NCBI GenBank assembly: GCA_963714325.1
Contig: CAVQOB010000035.1
Coordinates: 186,001 to 250,000 of the forward strand
Reading direction: 5' to 3'
DNA: 64,000 nt
Source of the DNA: CAVQOB01 sp963714325
GTDB lineage: Bacteria > Pseudomonadota > Alphaproteobacteria > Rhizobiales > Hyphomicrobiaceae
In this document: in pieces, positions 17,559-26,054 of the stretch
How the letters are laid out: each line of letters opens with the position of its first letter
How positions within the stretch are numbered: position 1 is the stretch's first letter
The notes under the pieces: model-generated
The model's database searches: none
What the model was told of the DNA's origin: nothing
The model's input: the letters and a program-made list of their open reading frames with translations, nothing else
Program-made: the position numbers and the translations under genes

Positions 17559-18290
17559 ATGCTCACTCAGAAGCAGAAAGATCTGCTGATGCTCATCCAC
17601 GCCAGGTTGCAGGAAACCGGCGTGCCGCCCTCATTTGATGAAATGAAAGATGCCCTCGACCTCAAGTCGAAGTCGGGCATTCACCGGCTGATCACTGCAC
17701 TCGAAGAGCGCGGCTTCATTCGCCGCCTGCCACATCGCGCGCGGGCGCTGGAAATCATCAAGCTGCCGGATGCTTCGACCATTGCGACGCCAACCGCGGC
17801 CGATGCCGCGACTGCACGTATGGGCGGCCTTTCCGTGATCGAGGGTGGCGGCAAGAAAGCAGCCCCCCCGGCCATGGCGACGTTGCCGCCGTCCTATGCG
17901 GCCGGCGCGGGCATTGCTATTCCGCTGATGGGACGCATTGCCGCCGGCGTTCCGATCAGCGCGATCCAGCATCATGCGCAGGATATCGCCTGCCCACCCG
18001 ATATGCTTGGGCCCGGCGATCACTTCGCGCTTGAGGTTAAAGGCAACTCGATGATCGACGCCGGCATCTATGAGGGTGACATCGTCATCATCAAGCGCCA
18101 GCCGACCGCCAACAACGGCGACATCATCGTCGCTCTCGTCGAGCAGGAGGAAGCGACCTTGAAGCGCTTGCGCAAGCGCGGCGCCTCGATCGCGCTGGAA
18201 GCCGCCAACCCAGCCTACGAAACTCGCATCTTCGGGCCGGATCAGGTGGATATTCAGGGCCGGCTGGTCGGCTTGATCCGCAAGTACTGA
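17559..18290 (+). CDS. lexA: SOS repressor LexA
   Basis: A 243-residue repressor of the DNA-damage response. The N-terminal winged HTH (residues 1-65, MLTQKQKDLLMLIHARL, recognition helix SKSGIHRLITALEERG) matches alphaproteobacterial LexA. The C-terminal S24 peptidase domain has cleavage site Ala129-Gly130 in RIAAGVP, nucleophile Ser164 in GNSMIDAG, and general base Lys202 in ATLKRL. A glycine/alanine-rich linker of about 45 residues separates the domains. ATG17559 has GGAGGGG directly upstream. A matching SOS box at 17464-17478 indicates autorepression, relieved by RecA-stimulated self-cleavage. Confidence 0.97.
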   Translation: MLTQKQKDLLMLIHARLQETGVPPSFDEMKDALDLKSKSGIHRLITALEERGFIRRLPHRARALEIIKLPDASTIATPTAADAATARMGGLSVIEGGGKKAAPPAMATLPPSYAAGAGIAIPLMGRIAAGVPISAIQHHAQDIACPPDMLGPGDHFALEVKGNSMIDAGIYEGDIVIIKRQPTANNGDIIVALVEQEEATLKRLRKRGASIALEAANPAYETRIFGPDQVDIQGRLVGLIRKY

Positions 18291-18799
18291 ACAGTTGATT
18301 GGGAGTGCTGCCACTGCAAACAACGCCGAGTCTGCGACGAGTGGGGGTACGCGCGGTTGGTGTCACGTGATGCGCTCGGTGCGTCCGATGCGCGTCGTCG
18401 GTGGGCAACTAACGGCTGGTTGCAACGAAACAAGTGAATCGTTTCTGCCTTGCTCCGCACCCTTTTTTTGTCATCCCGGCGGCATCGCGTCCGTTTGAAG
18501 CATGGCACGCCGCGACGCGATGCTCGGCATGGACGGCCGAGACCCACATCAACACCAAATTGTCGCGGTGCCAAACCGACATCAAGACTGAAAGAATGTG
18601 CCCATTTGCACGCTTTTTATACCGTCGCGATCCGGCCAATTTGAAGGCCTTGTCGTGGGCCCCTGCGCGGCCATGACGATCCTAGTACTGCCTTTACTGA
18701 ACCCTAGGCAGACCTTTTCCCAATATAGACTATGGCCGGGGCTTGCGCTCCGGCCATCTGGCGTTTCCGAAAGAGAGAGAGAGAGAGACAGAGAGAGGC
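18291..18799. other. Gene-poor stretch between lexA and the outer-membrane protein gene
   Basis: About 510 bp without a supportable gene; the short ORFs on both strands lack start signals and look like chance. A hairpin ATGGCCGG / CCGGCCAT (18732-18739 with 18750-18757) could end the outer-membrane protein transcript, though no T-run follows. A GA-dinucleotide run occupies 18772-18798. Confidence 0.55.
18772..18798. repeat. GA-dinucleotide microsatellite
   Basis: About 13 GA units with one CA interruption, abutting the stop codon of the outer-membrane protein gene (18800). Such tracts can slip in replication, but being 3' of the gene it would not alter the protein. Confidence 0.8.
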
Positions 18800-19798
18800 T
18801 TACTTCATCGGCTGGTAGCTGACGGGCTGGGCATCGCCGCCGAAGTGATAGCGCAGGCCGAGCTTGAACTCGTGGGCGCGGATGTCATCGACGAACACGC
18901 GCGGATTGACGAAGCCAGCGTTGTCGACGCGACCGGACTGGGCCTTGCCGTAGTCCATGTAGCGATACCCGAAGTCGAGGATCGCACGATCCGAAACCTG
19001 ATAGCCAACGCCGGCCATCAGCGACCAGGCGAGAGACAAGCGGCCGTCACCTTCGATGCGGTTGGTCAGCGCAGGATTATCGGTAAAGTAGACTTCGCTC
19101 ATCTTATTGTAGGCGACGCCGACGCCGGCGCCCAAGTACGGCACCATGCCGTTGAAGTTGCCGAAATCCTTATAGCCGTTGAACATCATCGTGTAGGACT
19201 TGATGCCGGAGTGGAGCGGATCGACGATCGGCGCCGGCGCAACCCCAAGGATCGGCGCAGCGACATAGTTCAGCGGCTCACCATGGAAGTTGCGATGACC
19301 GGTATACCCTAGCATGACTTCACCGCGAATACCTCGAGAGCCCATGCCGCAACCAATACCGACGCCGCCCATCCAGGCGTTTTCCATCGACGTATTCGTG
19401 ACCGCATCACCCATGTAGGTGGAAGGCGTTGAGTAGAAAAGCGTTGGATCGAAACCGACGGGATCACCAGCGCCGGGCGTATAGGTGTTCGTCGCGGCAC
19501 TGTACGTGCCTGTCGCACCAGCAGCCGTCGCGGCTGCCATATCAAAAGTCGGCGTTGGATTGGATACCGCCCACTTCACATTCGGATCCTTCGACACGGA
19601 GTAGCCGATATCGCCGCGGAAGTAGCAGGGGCCGGCTGGACCGCGGGGTGCTGCATACTGCATCTGCTGAGCGGGAATGCGATCCTTGATCGACCCCTTG
19701 CCACCATAGCCGCCGAGATCGGCAGCGGACGCCGGCGCGAGCACGGCTGCAACGGCGAGCGCGGCTGTTGCCATGCCGGCTTTCATCATAACATTCAT
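18800..19798 (-). CDS. Omp25/RopB-like outer-membrane beta-barrel protein
   Basis: A 332-residue precursor with a Sec signal peptide (cleaved near PASAADLGG). The mature protein starts with a Gly-rich proximal segment, then alternating beta-strand sequence with GDIGYSVS, MGGVGIGCGM, PYLGAGVGVAYNK, MAGVGYQV, LDFGYRYMDYG and the terminal strand HEFKLGLRYHFGG, all typical of the Omp25/RopB porin-like family of rhizobia and Brucella. A short extension of about 10 residues (DAQPVSYQPMK) follows the last strand. Middle inserts rich in Thr/Pro/Ala are probably surface loops. It may be an eight-stranded barrel; function in the family is structural or in adhesion. Confidence 0.87.
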   Translation of the reverse strand: MNVMMKAGMATAALAVAAVLAPASAADLGGYGGKGSIKDRIPAQQMQYAAPRGPAGPCYFRGDIGYSVSKDPNVKWAVSNPTPTFDMAAATAAGATGTYSAATNTYTPGAGDPVGFDPTLFYSTPSTYMGDAVTNTSMENAWMGGVGIGCGMGSRGIRGEVMLGYTGHRNFHGEPLNYVAAPILGVAPAPIVDPLHSGIKSYTMMFNGYKDFGNFNGMVPYLGAGVGVAYNKMSEVYFTDNPALTNRIEGDGRLSLAWSLMAGVGYQVSDRAILDFGYRYMDYGKAQSGRVDNAGFVNPRVFVDDIRAHEFKLGLRYHFGGDAQPVSYQPMK

Positions 19799-20111
19799 AG
19801 CTGTTTACCCTTCTTACACAGGCACTCGTCGGAGGCCTGTTGGACCTCAAGTTGCCAGTCCACAGTGGACGCTGGGGGTAAAGATCGGGTTAAGCGGCGG
19901 TCGATTTCGGGACGCGAGCCAAAGTTGCGCAAGGGCGGCACGCGGGGCGTAACAGCGGCCAACCACGACAAGCATCAGTGGAACGACAGCGCGCGAATGA
20001 CGTAAGCACCGCAAGAGACGGCGAACCAATGTCTGAAAATCTTGTGCCATTTGACCGGGGTGGCCGCCTTTACGCGGCGCCGCGTGCGGGATGACAGGAA
20101 TGCGTTGCCTG
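19799..20111. other. Upstream region of the outer-membrane protein gene
   Basis: About 310 bp that should contain the promoter of the omp gene (minus strand). I could not pick a confident -35/-10 pair. GACAGG/CCTGTC arms at 20093-20098 and 20108-20113 form a small hairpin at the end of the neighbouring gene. Confidence 0.4.
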
Positions 20112-20372
20112 TCAGTTGTTTTCTGGCCGGCTCAGCCGCCCTTCGGCCTCCATCTGATCCCACCAAATGCGGGAGCCGAATTTCAGCTTGTTAGCGTCAC
20201 GTGGATACCACCGCGTGGCATCGCGGTCGTCGTAGACGCGTTCGCCGGGAGCAGCGCGGTGTTGTGTGCTTTTTACTTTAGCAGCCTTTGTCGATGGATC
20301 GCGTTCCGCCGCAAGAGCGGGTGCGCTCGCGCCAATGATCGCCAAAACGGCCAGCACGGATATGATACGCAT
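20112..20372 (-). CDS. Small exported protein, hypothetical
   Basis: An 86-residue precursor: Sec signal peptide MRIISVLAVLAIIGASAPALA, cleaved after ALA, then a 64-residue mature protein. It is basic at first and then carries an aromatic-rich C-terminal block (TRWYPRDANKLKFGSRIWWDQM). This block recurs in small conserved proteins of rhizobia as far as I recall; no function is known to me. It stands alone between the omp gene and nspC, all on the minus strand. Confidence 0.7.
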   Translation of the reverse strand: MRIISVLAVLAIIGASAPALAAERDPSTKAAKVKSTQHRAAPGERVYDDRDATRWYPRDANKLKFGSRIWWDQMEAEGRLSRPENN

Positions 20373-20452
20373 CGTCGCCTCCTGCGCGAAGTCGGACGAT
20401 CCAGTCTACGACGAAACAGGCACAAGTGGCAGTCCCGCTCACGCAACCGTGT

Positions 20453-21592
20453 TCACCCCAAGCGGCGGCGGAATTCGTCATAGCCGTAACGGCGGATGAC
20501 GCGGTAGTCGCCGTTCTCGTCGAGGATGGCGAGATCGGGCAGCGGCGTGCCGTTGAAGGTGGTGTTCTTGACAAACGAATATTGCATCATGTCGGCGAAG
20601 ATCAGCCGATCGCCGATTTTCAGCGGTTTGGCGAATGAATACTCGCCGATGATGTCGCCGGTCATGCAGGTTTTGCCGCCCAGCACATACGTGTGTTCGT
20701 GTTCGCCGGCTTTGCCCGCGCCGATCAGCGGCGGCGTGTAGGGCACTTCCAACACATCTGGCATATGCGTCGACGCCGACGCGTCGAGGATCGCGATGTC
20801 CTTCTCGTTTTTATGCAGGTCAAGCACGGTTGCAACGAGATAGCCGGTGTCGACGACGAGGCCGGCACCCGGCTCCAGGATGACCTCGACCTTGAACGTC
20901 GCCTTGAAGTCCTTGATCGCCGTGATGAGCGCCGCAACATCATAGTCGGGCTTGTTGATGAAGTGCCCGCCGCCGAAATTCACGCACTTGACGCGGCGGA
21001 TGTAAGCGCCAAAATTCCTGGCGACGTGCGCGATCAGGCCAACAGAGCCATCGTGACGGGATTCACACAGCGCGTGCGCATGCAGAATGTCGATCTCGTC
21101 CCAAGGTATCTCGTCGATCTGTGCCGTCGTCGTGCCAAAGCGCGAGCCGGGCGCGCACGGATCGTAAAGCGGGCCGCCGAGCGTCGCGTTGGAATAGCCG
21201 GGGTTGATGCGCAGGCCAGCTCGGCGCTTGGCGGCTTTGACCAACGGCAGGAAGCGGCGCACCTGGCTCGGCGAATTGAAATAGATGTGGTCGGCGAGCT
21301 CGCAGAGCGCTTTGACCTCGGGCTCGGTGTAGGCGGGCGCATAGACGTGCACCTCCTTGCCGAACTCCTCCCGACCCATCCGCGCCTCGTACTCGCCCGA
21401 CGCGGTCGTGCCATCGAGGGTGTCGCGGATCAGCGGAAACGCCGCCGGCATCGCCCACGATTTAGTTGCGAGCAGGATCTTGCACCCGGTCTCCCGCTTG
21501 ATGCGCGCGGCGGTCGCTATGTTCCGCTTCAGCGCCGCCACGTCGAGGACATAGGCGGGTGTGTGGATGTCGGGGGGAAGACGGGGCTGCAT
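20453..21592 (-). CDS. nspC: Carboxynorspermidine decarboxylase
   Basis: A PLP-dependent fold type III decarboxylase of about 379 residues that removes CO2 from carboxyspermidine or carboxynorspermidine to give the triamine. The PLP lysine is in LLATKSWAM near residue 42; the phosphate-binding His/Gly region is in VNFGGGHFINK; EPGAGLV and the C-terminal LGGKTCMTGD (catalytic Cys) follow. ATG21592 begins the conserved MQPRLPPDIHTPAYVLD; the longer frame adds 11 unsupported residues. Its partner, carboxynorspermidine synthase, is at 26054-27274 on the same strand but separated by four other genes. Confidence 0.93.
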   Translation of the reverse strand: MQPRLPPDIHTPAYVLDVAALKRNIATAARIKRETGCKILLATKSWAMPAAFPLIRDTLDGTTASGEYEARMGREEFGKEVHVYAPAYTEPEVKALCELADHIYFNSPSQVRRFLPLVKAAKRRAGLRINPGYSNATLGGPLYDPCAPGSRFGTTTAQIDEIPWDEIDILHAHALCESRHDGSVGLIAHVARNFGAYIRRVKCVNFGGGHFINKPDYDVAALITAIKDFKATFKVEVILEPGAGLVVDTGYLVATVLDLHKNEKDIAILDASASTHMPDVLEVPYTPPLIGAGKAGEHEHTYVLGGKTCMTGDIIGEYSFAKPLKIGDRLIFADMMQYSFVKNTTFNGTPLPDLAILDENGDYRVIRRYGYDEFRRRLG

Positions 21593-21903
21593 CTCTGGCT
21601 TTCCAGCGCACTGACAAGCCGGCATGGCATATCACTTACTGTCGCCAATATGGCACTTGGATACGCCGATTGGAAGGTAGTAGACCGCCACTGCCTTTCA
21701 TAACTCGCAATTTCTGTCTGGTTGGAACCGATGTTCTGCATGATGCGGCGCTTAGGACCTACATGCAATCGGGTCGCCGCTATCGTCGCACGACATTGTT
21801 CTGGCCATCCTGACCCTTGCCGATCGCATCACGACGGATTCATAAGCAATAATCGAGCATCGTGTTTGCGGTCTGAATAGACGGCGCTCTGTTGGCTACC
21901 CCG

Positions 21904-22809
21904 TCAAGCCCCGATACGGCGCAAGCAATGCCAGCCGCCCACCGCCATTATCCTATGCACCCGCTCCGGGTCTGCAGTCGCCAAATAATTCGAAGCCTCC
22001 CAGGCAATCTTGCGTGCTTCCCCAACAGGACACAGCCTCGGTCCGGACAAACGTTTTTCGATCTCAAATATTCTATAACCGGCGTTCTCGAACGCTTGCG
22101 TCACGGGTGTCGGAAACGGCCGATGCTCTTCAAATATCCAATCGCGCACGCGTCTGCGCGCGAGGATTTCGACCGCACCATCGAGGACCGCGCGCTCATG
22201 TCCCTCGACATCGAGTTTCGCGACCGCGATGCTTTCGTGCGGCGCGACCAAACTATCCAGCCGCTGAGCAGGAACCTGCAGCCCATCCGCACCCGCCACC
22301 GTCGATACATGGGCCAAACCGCAATTGCCCGCAAAATCCGTCGGCATCTCAAGCACCACCGTACCCTCGGCATCGGACACCGCGATATTCAAGGCAACGA
22401 CTTCGGCATGGGACTGCGAGGGCCATCGGCGGATGTTGTTCTGCAGTTCCCCGAATATCTCGGGATGAGCCTCGCATGCGATGACCTTTCCTGTCGGCCC
22501 GCTTCGCTTGGCGAGTACAGACGTCATGTGCCCGATGTTGGCACCGATATCCATCGTCGTATCGCCCGGCGAACACAGCCGCCACAGCATTTCCGATACG
22601 ACGAGATCATAGACACCCAGACTAACCACGGCCCGCCCGATCTGCTCTTGGGCATTGACTCGCAACTGTGTCCCCCATGGCAGTTCGACGATCTTGAAGG
22701 CTTCGCTGTTCGCGCCCGCTAACTGCAATGCCCGGCGCCAAGCTTGGCTGGGTCGCATGACATATTCCGGCTTGAGCAATGACGTCAATGAAACGGGCAA
22801 AACTGTCAC
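21904..22809 (-). CDS. FkbM family methyltransferase
   Basis: A 301-residue SAM-dependent methyltransferase. Motif I is MDIGANIGHMTSVLA near residue 85, the acidic loop is VIACEAHPEIF, and the FkbM signature AKLDVEGHERAVLDGA follows near 195. Members methylate hydroxyls on polyketides, glycans or lipids; nothing nearby indicates the acceptor. It lies between nspC and a fragment resembling the nspC 5' end, which suggests that it arrived as an insertion. Its composition does not stand out from its neighbours. Confidence 0.88.
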   Translation of the reverse strand: MTVLPVSLTSLLKPEYVMRPSQAWRRALQLAGANSEAFKIVELPWGTQLRVNAQEQIGRAVVSLGVYDLVVSEMLWRLCSPGDTTMDIGANIGHMTSVLAKRSGPTGKVIACEAHPEIFGELQNNIRRWPSQSHAEVVALNIAVSDAEGTVVLEMPTDFAGNCGLAHVSTVAGADGLQVPAQRLDSLVAPHESIAVAKLDVEGHERAVLDGAVEILARRRVRDWIFEEHRPFPTPVTQAFENAGYRIFEIEKRLSGPRLCPVGEARKIAWEASNYLATADPERVHRIMAVGGWHCLRRIGA

Positions 22810-22830
22810 TCCTTATGGCTGCCGTTTAAT

Positions 22831-22953
22831 TTACAGTAAGCGAATGGTGCTACAGCGTAATGTATCAGTCAGCTCGGGGTTAATTTCGTCCAGCACCGCG
22901 TCGTCGAGGACATTAACTGGAGTGTGGATGCCAGGGGGAATTTTGGCGTGCAT
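22831..22953 (-). pseudogene. Fragment resembling the 5' end of nspC
   Basis: A 40-residue frame beginning MHAKIPPGIHTPVNVLDDAVL, which parallels the start of NspC (MQPRLPPDIHTPAYVLDVAAL). At DNA level the first 70 bp are roughly 70% identical, with shared blocks CATCCACAC and TGTCCTCGACG. After residue 21 the similarity ends. It may be the stump of a second decarboxylase gene cut by the event that placed the FkbM gene here. The similarity is short, so chance or a different PLP decarboxylase origin is possible. Confidence 0.5.
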
Positions 22954-23030
22954 GAGATGAACCTACGTTCGGATCAGCCGCAGCAGCCGATCCGGTGATG
23001 TCCGCTATATTGCATCTCGGGGGTGCCGGT

Positions 23031-23621
23031 TCAACCGCGCACGGTGCCAAACGCGCGGCGCCAATTGAACAGCCGCGGCACGGCCGCGCAATACTGATCA
23101 TAGACCACGCCGTAGGTTGCCCTGAGCCAAGGCTCCTCGGTCAGGATCATGATGAAGTAGACGGCAAGCATGGCGGCGCAGAGTGCCATCGTGGGGGCGT
23201 TGTCGGTGGCCAGAGCGAGGCTCGCGTAAACCAGCATCAGCATGGCGTTCTGCGGATTGCGTGACCATTGATAAATGCCGGATGTCACGAGCCCGTCCTG
23301 CGCGCCATAGCTGTTGTCGCGACCGAGCACGCGGAAGGCATAAATGAAGACAGCGATCGCGCCGACGCAAATGACACCCGCCATCACGCGCAGCCAAAGC
23401 GGCAAGCCGAGATAAGCACTGCCGCCCAGCGCCGCCATGACGAAGCACAAGACGTTGAGCGACCGAAACAGCGGCCAGAACAGATAGCTCTGCCACGTCT
23501 TCGCAGCCGGCGGCGGCCAGATCCGCAACGGCCGGATCACGAGCGTCAGTAGCAGAAGCGCGATGAGTACGACGGCAATGACAGCGCCGAGGGGGAAGAT
23601 TGCGGCTGTAAGGCTGTCCAT
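23031..23621 (-). CDS. Isoprenylcysteine/phospholipid methyltransferase-like membrane protein
   Basis: A 196-residue integral membrane protein with five or so hydrophobic segments. The C-terminal half has the ICMT/PEMT signature: GLVTSGIYQWSRNPQNAM, then a membrane hairpin and EEPWLRATYGVVYDQYCAAVPR, with the Glu-Glu pair before the final helix that binds SAM. In bacteria this fold methylates small lipids or unknown substrates. It is not clearly linked to neighbours. Start ATG23621 is followed at once by the first membrane helix. Confidence 0.85.
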   Translation of the reverse strand: MDSLTAAIFPLGAVIAVVLIALLLLTLVIRPLRIWPPPAAKTWQSYLFWPLFRSLNVLCFVMAALGGSAYLGLPLWLRVMAGVICVGAIAVFIYAFRVLGRDNSYGAQDGLVTSGIYQWSRNPQNAMLMLVYASLALATDNAPTMALCAAMLAVYFIMILTEEPWLRATYGVVYDQYCAAVPRLFNWRRAFGTVRG

Positions 23622-23776
23622 AGCTTTGTCCTACTAAGGCCAGGGGCAAATGCGATGTTGCTGGGGATAACGCTCGTAGTCATGGGAATAGATAGTTCTG
23701 CTCTCGCACAAAAACTGGATACACTAACAACAGTGCATTCAACCGGCGAGCGCAATGCCGCAAAAAGACGTTTGGT

Positions 23777-24259
23777 GTGATCACAGAATTGCACCAAAAC
23801 AACATGAGGCTTGTGCATTCCGTGACTTGGCAAGACATACTCGCATCGGCGGCGCTTGTCGTAAGCATCATAGCCGCCATCGCGTCATGGATGTCCTGGC
23901 GGGCGGCGAAGCAAGCGATTAAGGCGACAATCTACGAGCAGAGATTTGAAGTGTACAGAGATGCAGAGACATTTCTTCGCTCATGGATTTAAAGCGGTCG
24001 GCCCGATCTTAACGCCAATCTTCGTTTACTCGTGGATGCCTGGAACCGATCTCATTTTCTTTTCGATCAAAGCGTCACCGATTTTTTGCGGGAGCTTTGG
24101 TTGGACGCGATAAAAGCAGACTTAGCCCATCAAACTATTGACGGCCGAATGCCTGGTGATCGGGAGGATGCGCTTCGAACGTCGCGCTGGTTTAACGACA
24201 AATATATCAAAGAAGACTCGCCCCTTCTTAAGGCATTTCGGAAGCAGTTGACCGTTTAA
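23777..24259 (+). pseudogene. Membrane-anchored protein gene interrupted by an in-frame stop
   Basis: The first 71 codons encode one hydrophobic helix (ILASAALVVSIIAAIASWM) followed by a basic helix, as in small membrane-anchored proteins. TAA at 23990-23992 ends it, but the same frame then continues open for 88 codons to 24259 with a coherent sequence (LLVDAWNRSHFLFDQSVTDFL). Two genes are possible, but the frame agreement and absence of a ribosome site at ATG24032 favour one gene split by a nonsense codon. The true start may be ATG23804 (MRLVHS). Function unknown. Confidence 0.6.
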
Positions 24260-24298
24260 TTCATGGTTTGGTCCTAAGGAATATAGCTGCACTCCACC

Positions 24299-24387
24299 GT
24301 CACGGCCGCGGAGGCGGCCGCCCAAGCAAGGCAGTTGTGCGAACACGCGTGGACGTTTGCTTGGGTGGCCGCCGGCGCGGCCGTGAC
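24299..24387. repeat. Paired palindromic intergenic repeat, locus 1
   Basis: Two roughly 31-bp arms in inverted orientation (24299-24330 and 24357-24387), about 85% complementary, 26 nt apart. Each arm itself contains a GGCCGC-N-GCGGCC palindrome. The consensus GTCAYGGCCGCG-AGGCGGCC-CCCAAG recurs at 39814-39960, also as an inverted pair. The organisation recalls the RIME-type mosaic repeats of rhizobia. Confidence 0.8.
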
Positions 24388-24471
24388 GAACGTGGCGGGT
24401 GATCTGCCCTACATTGCAACGATGAATTTGCGAATGCGCTTGAAGCAACAGCGCAGATTGATCTGCGTCAG

Positions 24472-25607
24472 TCATCGCCCGTGGGTAATCGGCGGCAGCG
24501 GCGCGGTTTGGAACAGTGTGACGCGCAGGCCGCCATGCGCGACCGGGGCCGAGGTCGGCAGAAACGGCAGCGCGGTCGCGTAGGCGAGTTGCTTGTCTGA
24601 TGTGACGAGGCCGACGCGCCAGCCGGCGAAACGGGTGAGCATGGTTTGGCCGAGCGCCCGATAGAGCGTGGCGAGACGGCTCTTGTCGCTCATGCGTTCG
24701 CCATAAGGCGGATTGACGATGACGAGGCCGGGGGGGCCGGCGGGCGGCTGCAGGTCGGAGATCGGCCGCTGCGTGAACGTCGTCAATGCCGTCACGCCCG
24801 CACGTTCGGCGTTCTCCCTGCTCATCGCGATCGCCGACGCGTCGCGATCGCTGCCGTAAAAGCGGACGGCGGGGGTGAGGTTACGGGAGACAGCGCGCAT
24901 CTTTTGCCACGCGGCCGGCTCGAAGGTCGCGAGATGCTCGAAGGCGAAAGCCCGGGCACGGCCGGGATTGAGACCGGCGGCGATCTCGGCCGCCTCGATG
25001 ACAAAGGTCCCCGCTCCACACATCGGATCGAGCACGGGTTCGCGGCCGGTATAGCCGCACTGGCGCAGGAAGAGGGCTGCCAACGTTTCGCGCATCGGCG
25101 CCGCGTTGACGCTTTCCTTGTAGCCGCGCTTGTGCAGCAGCTCGCCGGATGTATCGACGCTGATCGTGCAGATGTCGTTGTCGATGCGCGCCATGATGGT
25201 GACCGGCGCCGCATTGGCGACGGTGACGCCGAGCGCGTCGCGGATCGCGTTTTCGAGACGCTCGGCCGCTGCACCGGTGTGATAGATGCGCGATTTCGAG
25301 CAGGTGACGCCGATGTCGACGGCGACGTCGGGGCGCAGGACCTTGGCCCACGGCACGCGCCGCGCGCCAAATTCGAGGGCGGCAAGGTCCGTCGCGCGGA
25401 AGGATGCGATGCGAGCGAGCACACGTCCTGCGCCACGCAGCCACAGATTGGCGCGCCACACCTCGGGCCACCCGCCACGGATCGTCACGCCGCCGGGCAC
25501 GGCGAGAGCGCGCTTGAAGCCCTTCGATTGGGCTTCATCGCGCAACAGGCTTCAAGGCCGGGGGCGGTCACGAGAAAGATTTCGAAGTCGTCGGCGGGTT
25601 TGGACAT
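24472..25607 (-). pseudogene. RlmL-type 23S rRNA/class I RNA methyltransferase with an N-terminal frameshift
   Basis: The bulk encodes a THUMP domain (to about residue 160) and a methyltransferase domain with DPMCGAGTFVIEAAEIAAGLNPG, the SDRD acidic loop and catalytic NPPYGERM. This architecture methylates guanine N2 of 23S rRNA or tRNA. The main frame opens only at 25545, but ATG25607 starts MSKPADDFEIFLVTAPGLEAC, the expected N-terminus, in another frame. A single missing base near 25547-25552 (GCCTGTTGCGCG) would join them. Either an assembly error or a recent inactivation; if uncorrected, translation from an internal start would lose the first 20 residues. Confidence 0.85.
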
Positions 25608-25673
25608 CGCGCCGCTATAGCGCGACGACGGGATTGAGGATAGGGAGGACAGCACGACGTCGTCCTGCGCCGC

Positions 25674-26054
25674 TTATTCGAAACGAAGGCTCGCTCCATG
25701 TGCTGCGATCGCTTGGGCGATCCGCTGCACCACCCAATCCGACCGGTCGAGCTGGCCCATCTTTCCCTGAGCTGGGCGCACCTTATGGACCTGCACGCAC
25801 GCATCGCGCCCATCGATGTCGTTATCCTCGATCGTGCAGACAATCAGGTATGTCGCGCCCTCGTGTTTGACTTCGAAATCCCAGCCGTGATCCTCGGCCC
25901 ACGGCGAGACCGCATTCAGACCAGCTGACGCCGTCTCTCTCGACAGCCACTTGGCTAGTGCCGCCCCACCGATCGTCTCGTTGATGCGTTCGCGGCGCTC
26001 CGCGTCGCTATCGACGAAGTCGTCGGTCTCGAACCAGATGATGGCTGATTGCAT
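25674..26054 (-). CDS. Hypothetical protein coupled to carboxynorspermidine synthase
   Basis: A 126-residue soluble protein (start MQSAIIWFETDDFVDSDAE). It has no signal peptide and a mixed alpha/beta pattern with a central HGWDFEVKHEGATYLIVCTIE segment. I do not recognise the family. Its start overlaps the stop of the upstream gene as TGATG, so it is translationally coupled to it. A role linked to polyamine synthesis is suggested by that coupling only. Confidence 0.7.
   Translation of the reverse strand: MQSAIIWFETDDFVDSDAERRERINETIGGAALAKWLSRETASAGLNAVSPWAEDHGWDFEVKHEGATYLIVCTIEDNDIDGRDACVQVHKVRPAQGKMGQLDRSDWVVQRIAQAIAAHGASLRFE

Noticed and set aside
18291..18799. A tRNA or small RNA in the gap between lexA and the omp gene
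   Set aside because: I found no cloverleaf arms or TTCRANY loop; the hairpin present is short.
20693..21703. A 336-codon plus-strand frame across nspC
   Set aside because: Antisense frame of a high-GC gene; nspC carries the PLP and catalytic residues, the antisense frame is Arg/Gly-rich without motifs.
24646..25620. A 324-codon plus-strand frame opposite the rRNA methyltransferase
   Set aside because: Composition is typical of an antisense shadow, and the minus strand encodes clear THUMP and methyltransferase motifs.
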